DNA from: Echinicola shivajiensis | Lineage (GTDB): Bacteria; Bacteroidota; Bacteroidia; Cytophagales; Cyclobacteriaceae | Assembly (NCBI RefSeq): GCF_018642165.1 | Contig: NZ_JAHHZM010000023.1 | Location: forward strand, 1 to 50,253 | Direction of reading: 5' to 3' | Length of the DNA stretch: 50,253 bases | Shown here: one piece after another, positions 34,694-43,357 of the stretch | How positions within the stretch are numbered: the stretch's first letter is position 1 | How the letters are laid out: each line of letters starts with the position of its first letter | Translations under genes and position numbers: made by a program | Notes under the pieces: model-generated | Seen by the model: the letters and a program-made list of their open reading frames with translations, nothing else | What the model was told of the DNA's origin: nothing | Database searches by the model: none

Positions 34694-35650
34694 ATGACAA
34701 AACCAATGTTTTCCATAATCATCCCTTTATACAATAAAGCCCCTTATATCTGCAGAGCCATTGACTCCGTACTGGGGCAGTCCTTTAAGGAATTTGAGAT
34801 TATTGTGATCAATGATGGTTCCACCGATGGGGGAGAGCAGTTGTTGGAAGAGAAATACGGGAATCAAATTCAATTGATCCACCAACCTAATCAGGGAGTA
34901 TCTGTTGCACGTAATAAAGGAATAGTAGTAGCAAAAGGAGACTATATTGCCTTTTTGGATGCGGATGATTATTGGCACAAAGATTATTTGAGGTTTGTTA
35001 ATCAAGTGATTTCAAAGCATCCTGATATAGGAATTATTGGAACAAAATATGATTCTATAGAATTAGATCATGATCCTGAATTGGAATATATTTTTTTAGA
35101 AGATTATTTTAAGAGAGCGATTAGAAATGTGATATTTTTTACTTCTGCTACAGTCATTCGTAAAACCTTTTTTGAACAACAATCGGGATTTGATAGTCGA
35201 TTAAAACTGGGTGAGGATATTGATGTATGGTTGAGGGCTTTTTTGTTTTTTGGAAAGGGAATATATATTAACAATAAATTGGTGTACTATAATCAAGAGG
35301 ATATTAATGCAGCAACCACCAAAGATTATCATTTAGAGGAAACCCTTTTAGGTAAAATATTAAATGCAGACTATACTGCTGATCTGGAACCTCTACCTAA
35401 AGAATTGAAACTTGATTTTCTGAAGTTTCGAGATAAATGGATACTATTTACGCTTTTTTCTGCCTTTAGATTAAAGGAAAATGAGAGGAATATTAAAATG
35501 ATTTTAAACAAAATGGATTCATCTTATTTTATTGTTCATAGGATTTATCAAATACCTTATCCCGTACTCCATTTTCTGTTCAAAAGGCCTGATTTTTCAA
35601 GTCTGTTTAGGAAGTATTTGAAATTTTGTTTCCGATATATCTATTCATGA
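34694..35650 (+). CDS. Glycosyltransferase family 2
   Basis: A 318-residue GT2 with FSIIIPLYNKAPYICRAIDS, FEIIVINDGSTDGGEQLL, GVSVARNKGIVVAKGDYIAF, LDADDYWHKDY and the later LKLGEDIDVWLRAFLF (ED-like acceptor site). The stop overlaps the start of the next gene (ATGA). It comes just after a MITE-like element, so it may use its own promoter. Confidence 0.9.
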   Translation: MTKPMFSIIIPLYNKAPYICRAIDSVLGQSFKEFEIIVINDGSTDGGEQLLEEKYGNQIQLIHQPNQGVSVARNKGIVVAKGDYIAFLDADDYWHKDYLRFVNQVISKHPDIGIIGTKYDSIELDHDPELEYIFLEDYFKRAIRNVIFFTSATVIRKTFFEQQSGFDSRLKLGEDIDVWLRAFLFFGKGIYINNKLVYYNQEDINAATTKDYHLEETLLGKILNADYTADLEPLPKELKLDFLKFRDKWILFTLFSAFRLKENERNIKMILNKMDSSYFIVHRIYQIPYPVLHFLFKRPDFSSLFRKYLKFCFRYIYS

Positions 35651-36735
35651 AAATAATTAAAATACTAACGGAGTTGGACTTTGGTGGGGTGGAAAAAGTA
35701 ACCCAATTGACTGCTTTAGGAATGAGAGTATATCCAGAGGTTGAATTGGAGATATGGGCATTGGGTAAAGGTGGGAAGGTAGCAGAGGAATTAAAGGAAA
35801 GTGGAGTTCAGATAAAGGTTTGGAATAGGAATCCCAGAATTCCCAATTGGAACTTGATGGTTGATTTAAAAAAAGCACTAAATACATATAAACCAGATAT
35901 AGTCCATACAGCAGGAGCTGAAGCCAATTTTCATGGCTTATTTGCAGCAAGATTAGCCAAAGTACCAGTTAGAATAGGAGAAGAAATCGGTTTCCCGAAT
36001 CACCATAAAGCTTGGGAATGGATTTTTAAAGGGGTGTATAGTACGGCTCATAAAGTGATAGCTATTTCGAATGCCGTAAAAGAATATATTGGGAATAAAG
36101 GAGAAGTAAGACCTGAAAAGGTAGCAGTAATTTATAACCCCGCACAACTACAGAACGCTGTTTTAAATGGAGAAGCAGTAAAACAGCCTTTTAGATTTGT
36201 AATGATAAGTAGGTTGACAGCAATTAAGAATATTGCAGCAGTACTTAAATCATTGGCCAATATCATTCATGGTGCTCCCTATGAACCAAAGCTATTGATC
36301 ATTGGTGATGGAGAGGAAAGAGATTCCTTAGAGGAATTAGTAAGGAAATTGGATATAGTAGAGAATGTGAAATTTTTGGGCTTTCAAGCGGATGTATCAC
36401 CTTTTTTATTTCAATCAGATGTATTCTTAATTCCATCGTATTCGGAAGGTTCCTCGGTAGCACTGGCTGAAGCCATGATGGCAGGATTGCCTTCCGTCAT
36501 TACCAAAGTGGGAGGGGCAAGCGAAATCATTGGTGAAAGTAACTCCGCTAAGCTCATTGATCCCCATAATCCCCAATCCATAGAAAATGCCATGTTGCAG
36601 TTCCTCCAAATGCCTGAAAAGGAACGTTTGGAAATGGGAATAAGAGCCCAAAAAGAAGCCCATAAATACTCCGTAGAAAACCATATAAAGAGTCTTTTAA
36701 GCTTATATCATTCCTTATTGGAAAGTAAAAAATAG
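35647..36735 (+). CDS. Glycosyltransferase, GT4-like
   Basis: A 362-residue GT-B protein from the ATG at 35647 (MKIIKILTELDFGGVEKVTQ), whose ATG overlaps the stop of the preceding GT2; a longer frame would start inside that gene. GGVEKV is the typical N-terminal glycine loop, PDIVHTAGAEANFHG the acceptor side, and SYSEGSSVALAEAMMAGLPS the nucleotide-sugar site with its E-x7-E spacing. Confidence 0.9.
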   Translation: MKIIKILTELDFGGVEKVTQLTALGMRVYPEVELEIWALGKGGKVAEELKESGVQIKVWNRNPRIPNWNLMVDLKKALNTYKPDIVHTAGAEANFHGLFAARLAKVPVRIGEEIGFPNHHKAWEWIFKGVYSTAHKVIAISNAVKEYIGNKGEVRPEKVAVIYNPAQLQNAVLNGEAVKQPFRFVMISRLTAIKNIAAVLKSLANIIHGAPYEPKLLIIGDGEERDSLEELVRKLDIVENVKFLGFQADVSPFLFQSDVFLIPSYSEGSSVALAEAMMAGLPSVITKVGGASEIIGESNSAKLIDPHNPQSIENAMLQFLQMPEKERLEMGIRAQKEAHKYSVENHIKSLLSLYHSLLESKK

Positions 36736-37165
36736 TGCCGTTTCCGTCATTGCTAATATAGTACTTAATGTCATTGCGATCCGCCCTGTCTGACGCCAGG
36801 CAGGCGAAGCGGAGACTGTGGCAATCTCGTTAAATAATATGAGACTGCCACGCCTACTTTGATCGCTACCATTGACAGATATTACTTAAAATGTCAGGCT
36901 GAGCGGAGTCGAAGCCTTAAAATACACCCTTCGCCTTAAGTTTATCCTGAGCTATGTCGAAGGGCTCAGGGTGACTCCGTATAAATGTTGCCAACTGTCA
37001 TTCAGCTCCCTTATATTTGAGAAAATGTTGACCTCTCGCAGTGACGTAAAATTACCCGTCCTTGCGAGCCCGGTCAACCGGGAGAAGCAATCCCATCTAC
37101 CGAAGATGAGATTGCTTCGTCGTCATGTTTGCTACTACCATTGACAGTGACGTGAATAATATGTC
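36736..37165. repeat. Dispersed repeats between two GT4 genes
   Basis: No gene is seen. It has TGTCATTGCGATCCGCC...GACTGTGGCAATCTCG (about 36768-36830), AATGTCAGGCTGAGCGGAGTCGAAGCC (about 36890-36917), CCTGAGCTATGTCGAAGGGC and GGGAGAAGCAATCCCATC (about 37075-37120). Each is a member of a family with relatives elsewhere in the window. Confidence 0.6.
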
Positions 37166-37295
37166 ATGCTGACGATAGGAAGCATCTCTTCCAGTAACGA
37201 GTAGGAAAAGAGATCCTCTCGCCGCGGCGAGTGACATCGATTTGAGGCTTACGTCATGCAACTCTTTTATATTTGAGAAAATGTTGACCTCTCGC
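37166..37295 (-). repeat. Long inverted repeat, right copy
   Basis: Reverse-complement partner of 24250-24378, with the same CTCGCCGCGGCGAG core. A further partial copy of its end lies just before it at about 37015-37045 in the same orientation. It ends 21 bases before the start of the next GT4 gene. Confidence 0.75.
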
Positions 37296-37316
37296 TTTGA
37301 CGTAATAAAAAGTAAT

Positions 37317-38450
37317 ATGCCCCAAGAAAAAATCCGTATCCTCCACTGCATAGAAACCATCTCCTCAGGAGGGGTAGAGCAAACACGCTTGACCTTGGCA
37401 AAAGGACTGGATAAGGAAATTTATGAACTGAAAATCATCTGTACCTGGAAGGGAGGTTCGGTTGCAGAAGCCTTGGAAAGGGAAGGTGTGGAATTGATTC
37501 CCATTGGAGGATTTAAACATCCCTTTGAATGGGACAAACATAAAAGGGTAAGCGGTTTGATTCGGGGTTTTAAGCCCCATATCATCCATGGGGCCATCTT
37601 TGAAGGTATGAGTATGGCGGCCATTGGAGGGATGTTTGGAAAAGTACCGGTGGTGATTTTGGAAGAAACCTCCGATCCCCAAAACCGCTCCCAAAAAGCC
37701 ATTTGGCTCCAACGCTTCTGGGTGAAAACAGCAGATAAAATCATTGGAATTGCGCCTGCTGTGGTGGATTTTTTGAGAGATAAAGTAAGGGTTCCTGAAA
37801 GAAAATTGATTTTGATCAATAATGGAGTGGGAGAATTGAAGGGAGTAGAAGAGGACACCGTTTTAAGGTTAAGAGATGATTTAGGAATTAAGCCTACCGA
37901 TATCATAATTGGCTCTGTGGGTAGAGTATATGATCAGGTAAAACGCTTCTCGGATATTATAGAAGCCATTAAGCTGCTGGATAATCCTCATATTAAATTC
38001 CTTTTGGTGGGGGATGGCCCAGACTTAGAAGATATAAAAATAAAAGCCGAGCAATTGGGATTAAAAGATCAATTGCTCTCTGTAGGATATCAAAGCAATA
38101 CCGAAGCCTATTATCAATTAATGGATATCTTTTGCATAGCCTCATCCAATGAAGGCTTTGGCTTGGTAGCAGCAGAAGCCATGATGCACCACTTGCCTGT
38201 GGTAGCCACCAAAGTGGGCGGCTTACAAAATGTGGTGGTGGATCAGGAGACAGGTTTCTTAGTTCCCCCATACAATCCTCAAGCCCTGGCCGATAAACTC
38301 CAATACCTCATCGACCATCCAAACCTCCGAACCCAACTCGGCCAAGCCGGCCACGACCGAGCCAAAAAGCACTATTCCGCAGAAAGATATGTAAAGGAGG
38401 TAGAGGATTTGTATTTGGGGCTGTTGAGGGAGAAAGGTATTACCCCCTAA
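37317..38450 (+). CDS. Glycosyltransferase, GT4-like
   Basis: A 377-residue GT-B protein from the ATG at 37317 (MPQEKIRILHCIETISSGGV); the longer frame reads through a repeat and is rejected. It has SGGVEQTRLTLAKGL, PHIIHGAIFEGMSMAAIGG, IIGSVGRVYDQVKRFSDII, KFLLVGDGPDLEDIK and SSNEGFGLVAAEAMMHHLPV. The final codons ATT ACC CCC TAA coincide with the start of a TTACCCCCTAAATCCCCCT repeat, so the C-terminus and stop are supplied by the repeat. Confidence 0.9.
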   Translation: MPQEKIRILHCIETISSGGVEQTRLTLAKGLDKEIYELKIICTWKGGSVAEALEREGVELIPIGGFKHPFEWDKHKRVSGLIRGFKPHIIHGAIFEGMSMAAIGGMFGKVPVVILEETSDPQNRSQKAIWLQRFWVKTADKIIGIAPAVVDFLRDKVRVPERKLILINNGVGELKGVEEDTVLRLRDDLGIKPTDIIIGSVGRVYDQVKRFSDIIEAIKLLDNPHIKFLLVGDGPDLEDIKIKAEQLGLKDQLLSVGYQSNTEAYYQLMDIFCIASSNEGFGLVAAEAMMHHLPVVATKVGGLQNVVVDQETGFLVPPYNPQALADKLQYLIDHPNLRTQLGQAGHDRAKKHYSAERYVKEVEDLYLGLLREKGITP

Positions 38451-38490
38451 ATCCCCCTTATACTCCGACAAGCTCAGCAACCGGGGGACA
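38440..38490. repeat. MITE-like fragment overlapping a gene end
   Basis: TATTACCCCCTAAATCCCCC matches the left end of the MITE-like elements at 9341 and 34563. The right half is replaced by AAGCTCAGCAACCGGGGGAC. The stop codon of the preceding GT4 gene lies inside it. Confidence 0.6.
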
Positions 38491-38566
38491 TGTTGATTTC
38501 TCTCAAGGTAAAGGAATATGCATGTAGTTAATGAACGTCATAATATTCAACGCAATTCTATTAGTT

Positions 38567-38748
38567 GGCTTTTGGAGCATTCGGTTTTGGGACAGTTGGT
38601 GGTAGCGTTAAAAAAATGAGTTAGCTCGCGAAGTTGACAAGCGAGATCCACTCATTTTTAGCTATCAGCAACTGGTACAAAATCAAATTGAGTAAAGATT
38701 ATTTTGTTCGAATCATAATTTGCTCAATTTGAAGAATGCTACACAGCC
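38567..38748 (+). repeat. Three-way-junction structured element, copy C
   Basis: The closing stem pairs GGCTTTTGGAGCATTC with GAATGCTACACAGCC. Arm 1 pairs GGTTTTGGGACAGTTG with CAACTGGTACAAAATC and carries an inner arm ATGAGTTAGCTCGC/GCGAGATCCACTCAT. Arm 2 pairs AAATTGAGTAAA with TTTGCTCAATTT. It is followed by CCTAGATTTTTGGTTC and a small GTTCTTTT/AAAAGAAC hairpin. Confidence 0.65.
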
Positions 38749-38975
38749 TAGATTTTTGGTTCTTTTCATCAATGGAAAAGAACAAGAAACAACAAAAAAT
38801 TTATAATATTTGTCTGCTAGTAACATTTCGGATATATATAAATTAATTCCTTGATCAACTAACTATTAATGTATTTGTATAAAATCGAACTACTAGTGCA
38901 GTTGCACATATACATACATATAATTAATCTCTATATTTACCCCTACATAAAAACCACAATAGTCAAAGAAATACT
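38749..38975. other. AT-rich leader of the first polymerase-like gene
   Basis: No gene is seen. After the hairpin that closes the structured element the sequence is AT-rich with ATACATACATATAATTAATC. It probably holds the promoter of the gene starting at 38976, but no clear TANNTTTG box stands out. Confidence 0.3.
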
Positions 38976-40217
38976 TTGCTCGACCTCATTATCATCATCA
39001 TATGCCTTATCGCCCTGGTCAATACCAACCAAAGTATGGCCAATAAATTTGGCCTGCCCCAAAAATACCAACAGCACCTCCATTACCTACTGTTTTACCA
39101 CCTCTTTTTTAGCCTGTTCTTTACCTGGTATATCCTCAATTTTGGTGGGGATTCCCAAGGCTATTGGCGTTTGGGAATGCAGCAGGTTTTGATAAAAGGT
39201 GAAGAAACATGGATGAAGTATTTTGGGGAAAGTACCACCTTTATTTTATGGTTATGTTATATACCAAGTAAAGTTCTAGGACTGAGTTATTTGACAGGGA
39301 ATGTCCTTTTTGGTTTTTTAGGTTTTATGGGTATTAGATATCTGTTTTTAATGACAGCAGAATTATTCCCAATGAATCATAAGGTATTGAATATTCCCTT
39401 ATTTCCTATAATCTTTTATATGGGAAATTTTAATTTTTGGACTGCAGGCGTTGGAAAAGATTCATTATGTTTTTGGGCCATTGCCTGGTTTATGTTTGCG
39501 GTACAAAAGTACAATACGCGTTGGTGGCAGGGTTTAATTGCTTTCTTTTTTGTGTATATGGCGAGACCGCATATGGGGCAGGCCTTAATTGGAGGAGCTG
39601 CCATTGCTATTATTTTTGGAGCAGAAATTAGAAGAGAATATAAAGTTACTTTAGGAGTATTGGCATTAGTGGGAACGGTTTATTTAAGTTCCCATACTTT
39701 GGCAGCAATTCAGCTAGAGGATTTTTCAATGGAGAGCCTTGAAGAATATACAGGGACTAAAATGAAAAATTTAAGTGGTGGGAATGTAGGATCAGGAGTG
39801 GATATGAGAGGTTATCCATTACCTTTTAAAATTTTCACCTATTTATATCGACCTATATTTATCGATGCGCATAATTTTATGGCCTTATTAAGTTCCATAG
39901 AAAACGCGCTATATCTATGGTTAAGCTTATTTATTATCCGAAACTGGACCCCAGAAGCCATAAGGGATATGCCGGTTTTCTTAAAAGTGGGTTTTGTGAC
40001 CTTTATCCCCGTTACCTTGGCTTTTGCCAATAGCTTAGGAAATTTAGGGGTGATCATGCGGATGAAGAATATGATGATGATCTACTTTGTCTTATTTATA
40101 TTCTTCCTAATTGTTTATAATAAAAAAATGCGGTATCAAAAATACTTGCAGAAACAGCAGTATTATAAAAAGCGCCAAGAAATTATTAATCAGAAAGCTT
40201 TAGAACAAGCCAATTAA
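38976..40217 (+). CDS. Polymerase-like polytopic membrane protein
   Basis: A 413-residue protein with about ten membrane segments. Landmarks are NFGGDSQGYWRLG, WLCYIPSKVLGLSYLTGNVL, FWTAGVGKDSLCFWAIAW, YMARPHMGQALIGG and ANSLGNLGVIMRMKNMMMIY. The TTG start (TTG CTC GAC CTC) is supported because its N-terminus aligns with that of the paralogue at 46488. Proteins of this EpsG/Wzy-like kind in glycan clusters are usually the polymerase. Two copies in one cluster is unusual. Confidence 0.7.
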   Translation: MLDLIIIIICLIALVNTNQSMANKFGLPQKYQQHLHYLLFYHLFFSLFFTWYILNFGGDSQGYWRLGMQQVLIKGEETWMKYFGESTTFILWLCYIPSKVLGLSYLTGNVLFGFLGFMGIRYLFLMTAELFPMNHKVLNIPLFPIIFYMGNFNFWTAGVGKDSLCFWAIAWFMFAVQKYNTRWWQGLIAFFFVYMARPHMGQALIGGAAIAIIFGAEIRREYKVTLGVLALVGTVYLSSHTLAAIQLEDFSMESLEEYTGTKMKNLSGGNVGSGVDMRGYPLPFKIFTYLYRPIFIDAHNFMALLSSIENALYLWLSLFIIRNWTPEAIRDMPVFLKVGFVTFIPVTLAFANSLGNLGVIMRMKNMMMIYFVLFIFFLIVYNKKMRYQKYLQKQQYYKKRQEIINQKALEQAN

Positions 40218-40247
40218 AGTGATAATACATTTAGTAACCATTTAGAA

Positions 40248-41288
40248 TTGAAGTATTTTTATTTTTTACAGGTATTTAGAGGAATTGCGGCATTGATGGT
40301 CGTATTTCATCATCAATGGAATAGTTTTTCGCACTTTTTAGGTCTGAAAGATGAAATTGCCGAAGCTACTGCGGCTTTGGGGAAATATGGTGTGGATTTT
40401 TTCTTTGTACTGTCAGGATTTATTATCGCCTTTTCAAATGAGAAGTTTAGAAATAATAGATCAGAATTAGGAAACTATCTATGGAAAAGGGTAATAAGAA
40501 TTTATATACCCTATCTTCCTATTGGAATACTTATGCTATTGGCATATTATTATATACCGGGTTTTTCGGCAGCTGGACGGGATATCAGCATAGGAGCATC
40601 CTTATTACTCCCCTTTGGTACTCCTGCTTTATCTGTTGCATGGACCCTGATCCATGAAATGATATTCTACCTGTTTTTCTCTTTTTGGTTTATCTCTGCT
40701 AGAAAATTTTATTGGGGACTACTAATTTGGATTGGACTTATTCTATTAAATACCTATTCTGGGTTGGGATATTTATTTAATGTATTAGGACCAATTTCTG
40801 ATAAAATCTTTTCACATTATAATTTAGAATTTTTTGTTGGTCTATTTGCCGCAAAAATATACTTGAATCAATCTGAAAAAATCAGCCTGAAATGGCTGTT
40901 TATATTGGCAATTTTTTCTGTTATATTATTTATATATTTATTTTTGAATAGATTATCATTGTTTTTCTTTTTAGGTAATATCTCTTTTTCTGTTTTTTGC
41001 GCTAGTTTAATATTGCTTTTTGCTATAAATAAAATCGATACCAAATATATTAATCAAAGAATACTCCTTATTATAGGGAATGCATCCTATTCTATTTATT
41101 TAATTCATAATCCCTTAATTTCCTTGATGGCAAGGGTGTTTCCCAAGACCCCATTGTGGTATATTTCTGCATTAGAATTTTTGATAGGATTTATATTATG
41201 TGTATTGTTTGGCGTATTTTATAGTTATGTATTTGAGGGTAGGGTAATGACAAGGGTACGGAAATTAAATTTATCATATAAGTTTTAA
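40248..41288 (+). CDS. Acyltransferase family 3 (O-acetyltransferase-like)
   Basis: A 346-residue integral membrane protein of the Acyl_transf_3 group: LQVFRGIAALMVVFHHQWNS near the start with the catalytic-type histidine, GKYGVDFFFVLSGFIIAFSN, then about ten membrane segments and ASYSIYLIHNPLISLMARVF near the end. It starts at TTG (TTG AAG TAT TTT), 30 bases after the polymerase-like gene. It probably transfers acetyl or another acyl group to the glycan. Confidence 0.88.
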   Translation: MKYFYFLQVFRGIAALMVVFHHQWNSFSHFLGLKDEIAEATAALGKYGVDFFFVLSGFIIAFSNEKFRNNRSELGNYLWKRVIRIYIPYLPIGILMLLAYYYIPGFSAAGRDISIGASLLLPFGTPALSVAWTLIHEMIFYLFFSFWFISARKFYWGLLIWIGLILLNTYSGLGYLFNVLGPISDKIFSHYNLEFFVGLFAAKIYLNQSEKISLKWLFILAIFSVILFIYLFLNRLSLFFFLGNISFSVFCASLILLFAINKIDTKYINQRILLIIGNASYSIYLIHNPLISLMARVFPKTPLWYISALEFLIGFILCVLFGVFYSYVFEGRVMTRVRKLNLSYKF

Positions 41289-41599
41289 GCGTTTACATTG
41301 CCGCAACAAAAGAGGAAAATGCCTAAAGCTGAATGCCCAAAGCAAAAGGCCGAAGGCTTACGCTGTTCCACATTTGCAATGTGGAACCCAAATAAAAGGG
41401 CATTTGTAATGCCATAACAAATGCGGTTGTGCTGAGGGCTGTGCCCCAGCACCATTAATGTTGAGCCTGCCTTTGCCTACCTTTAGGTAGGCCTGCCTGC
41501 TGTAGGCAGGTCTCTGACTCAAAGAAATATTCAGGCAATGGAGCTATCGGCTTTAGCCATTTGGCATTCAGCTTTTAATCAGTGTTCTCCGTGCTTAGC
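41289..41599. repeat. Paired-hairpin elements before the 51-bp array
   Basis: No gene. At 41362-41418 are GTTCCAC-ATTTGCAAT-GTGGAAC and GGGC-ATTTGTAAT-GCC. At about 41425-41522 is GTGCTGAGGGC...GCCCCAGCAC followed by a TGAG...CTCTGACTCA stem whose loop is filled by a second set of GCCTGCC/GGCAGG stems. Positions 41530-41590 repeat words such as GCTTTTAATCAGTG. Confidence 0.6.
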
Positions 41600-42010
41600 C
41601 CCGGACCCAGAAGGGGGGCAACATACGTAACGCATAGGTATAACGATGATCTCCGCCCCCGAATGGGTCCAACTTACGTATCGCAGAGGTTCAAAATTTA
41701 TCTTGACCCCTAGGGGGGCAATATCACTAACGCATCGATATAACCATTATCCCCGGACCCCGAAGGGGTTCAACATACGTAACGCATAGGTATAATAATT
41801 CCTCTCGCCCCCGAATGGGTCCAACTTACGTATCGTAGAGGTTCAAAATTTACCTTGCCCCCAAAGGGGTCCAATATCACTAACGCATCGGTATAACGAT
41901 GATCCCCGACCCCGAAGAGGTTCAACAACGTAACGCAAAAGGTATAATAATTCCTCTCGCCCCCGAATGGGTCCAACTTACGTATCGCAGAGGTTCATAA
42001 TTCACCCGTT
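41600..42010. repeat. 51-bp tandem array with a 153-bp super-period
   Basis: Eight units have cores at about 41603, 41654, 41705, 41755, 41806, 41856, 41907 and 41958, a steady step of 51 bases. Each core is a short inverted repeat such as GACCCCGAAGGGGTT or GCCCCCGAATGGGTCC, followed by CAAC..ACGTAACGCAT-type sequence. Units fall into three types in the order 1-2-3-1-2-3, so the true period is about 153. Two more units lie at 42175 and 42226. The minus-strand open frame here arises because 51 is a multiple of three. Confidence 0.8.
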
Positions 42011-42259
42011 GTGCTGAGGGCTGTGCCCCAGCACCACTAACCCTGAGTCTCAGACTCATTTGATAAAATAAATAATTAGCCCCATTGGCTTTCGGCCTTT
42101 AACCTTAGGCCTTTGACTTATACTCAACCTCAGTGATCTGTGTGCTATCTTTGCGTTACTCTGTGCTTACCCCAGACCCCGAAGGGGTCCAATATCGCTA
42201 ACGCATCGATATAACCATCATCCCCGACCCCAAAGGGGTCGAACAACCCTAACCTAAAA
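42003..42259. repeat. Intact paired-hairpin element and two further 51-bp units
   Basis: At about 42003-42053 is the undisturbed form of the element interrupted at 41425: GTGCTGAGGGC-tgt-GCCCCAGCAC, a spacer CACTAACC, then TGAGTCTCAGACTCA. GACCCC-gaa-GGGGTC cores follow at 42175 and 42226, again 51 bases apart. The next gene begins directly after the last unit. Confidence 0.65.
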
Positions 42260-43357
42260 GTGCCTAATACTCCTATAAATAAAATACTCTTCCTCCCAAA
42301 ATACCCCCGGATGGGAGCCAGCAGCAGGCTGAGAACCTTTCAGTACCTGCCCCTCTGGGAGGCAGCAGGCTTTGATTGCACCGTATCCTCCTTTTTTAAT
42401 AAGCAGTACCTGGAAGAACACTATGCAAAGCGCCCCATCGCCAAACGCAATGTTCTAGCCTGTTATCAAAGGCGCTGGAAGATACTCCAGAAAGCTGGGG
42501 ATTATGAGTATATCATCATAGAAAAAGAACTCTTTCCCTATATTCCCTTTGCCCTGGAAAAATGGGCTTTTAAGCAAGGGCCCCAATATATTTTTGATTA
42601 TGATGATGCCGTATTCCATAATTATGATTTGCACGGAAATCCATGGATCAGAAGCTTACTAAAAGATAAAATAGACCAACTAATGGCCAGGGCTGATCGA
42701 CTTTGGCTCGGAAACGAATATTTGGCAACTAGGGCCCAAAAGGCAGGGGCTAAGAACATCATGGACCTGCCTACGGTCATTGACTTAAACAAGTACAGTC
42801 CAATTCCTTTAAAGGAAAATCAAAACTTGAAAATAGGCTGGATAGGCTCTCCCACTACCCTGAAATACCTGGAAAAGCTCAAGCCAGTGTTTGAAGCACT
42901 TAAGAAGGAACAAAGTTTCACCTTAAATATCATCGCCAATGGGCAGGGGATAGGACTAAACCATTTCGAAGAAACTTTCCAATGGTCCGAGGAGGAAGAA
43001 GTGAAATTGATCCAGCAGTTGGATATAGGCATCATGCCACTGAACGATAGCCCTTGGGAGCAGGGCAAATGTGCCTATAAACTCATCCAGTACATGGCCT
43101 GTGGTCTTCCAGTCATAGCATCTCCCATAGGCATGAACAAGGAAGTGGTCAAACATGTAGAGAATGGCTTTTTGGCCAGCACATCAGAAGAATGGATCAA
43201 ATACCTTTCCTTGTTAATATCAGACCCAGAACTCCGCAGAAAAATGGGCACAGCAGGCCGAAAACTGGTAGCAGAAAAATACACCCTCGCCCACAACTGG
43301 CAAAAAATCCAAAGGCAGTTGAATGAGGAATGCGTAATGTGGAATGCCGAAAGCTGA
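42260..43357 (+). CDS. Glycosyltransferase, GT4-like
   Basis: A 365-residue GT-B protein starting at GTG (GTG CCT AAT ACT). It opens NKILFLPKYPRMGASSRLRT, with the ASSRLR pattern typical of a subgroup of GT4 enzymes, continues YIFDYDDAVFHNYD and NLKIGWIGSPTTLKYLEKL, and carries KCAYKLIQYMACGLPVIASP as nucleotide-sugar site. The last residues (VMWNAES) come from DNA resembling a repeat (GAATGCCGAAAGCTGAA), so the C-terminus may be repeat-derived. Confidence 0.88.
   Translation: MPNTPINKILFLPKYPRMGASSRLRTFQYLPLWEAAGFDCTVSSFFNKQYLEEHYAKRPIAKRNVLACYQRRWKILQKAGDYEYIIIEKELFPYIPFALEKWAFKQGPQYIFDYDDAVFHNYDLHGNPWIRSLLKDKIDQLMARADRLWLGNEYLATRAQKAGAKNIMDLPTVIDLNKYSPIPLKENQNLKIGWIGSPTTLKYLEKLKPVFEALKKEQSFTLNIIANGQGIGLNHFEETFQWSEEEEVKLIQQLDIGIMPLNDSPWEQGKCAYKLIQYMACGLPVIASPIGMNKEVVKHVENGFLASTSEEWIKYLSLLISDPELRRKMGTAGRKLVAEKYTLAHNWQKIQRQLNEECVMWNAES

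Noticed and set aside
37242-37316. Longer N-terminus for the GT4 gene
   Set aside because: These 25 codons lie mostly in the inverted repeat; the GT4 fold begins after the ATG at 37317.
41770-41976. 68-codon minus-strand ORF in the 51-bp array
   Set aside because: It is open only because the period is a multiple of three; the protein would be a repeat of DNA units with no other support.
41600-42240. CRISPR array
   Set aside because: Regular repeats with spacers are present, but the spacers are themselves repeated in a 1-2-3 order, the repeat cores vary, and no cas gene is near. It is a tandem array.
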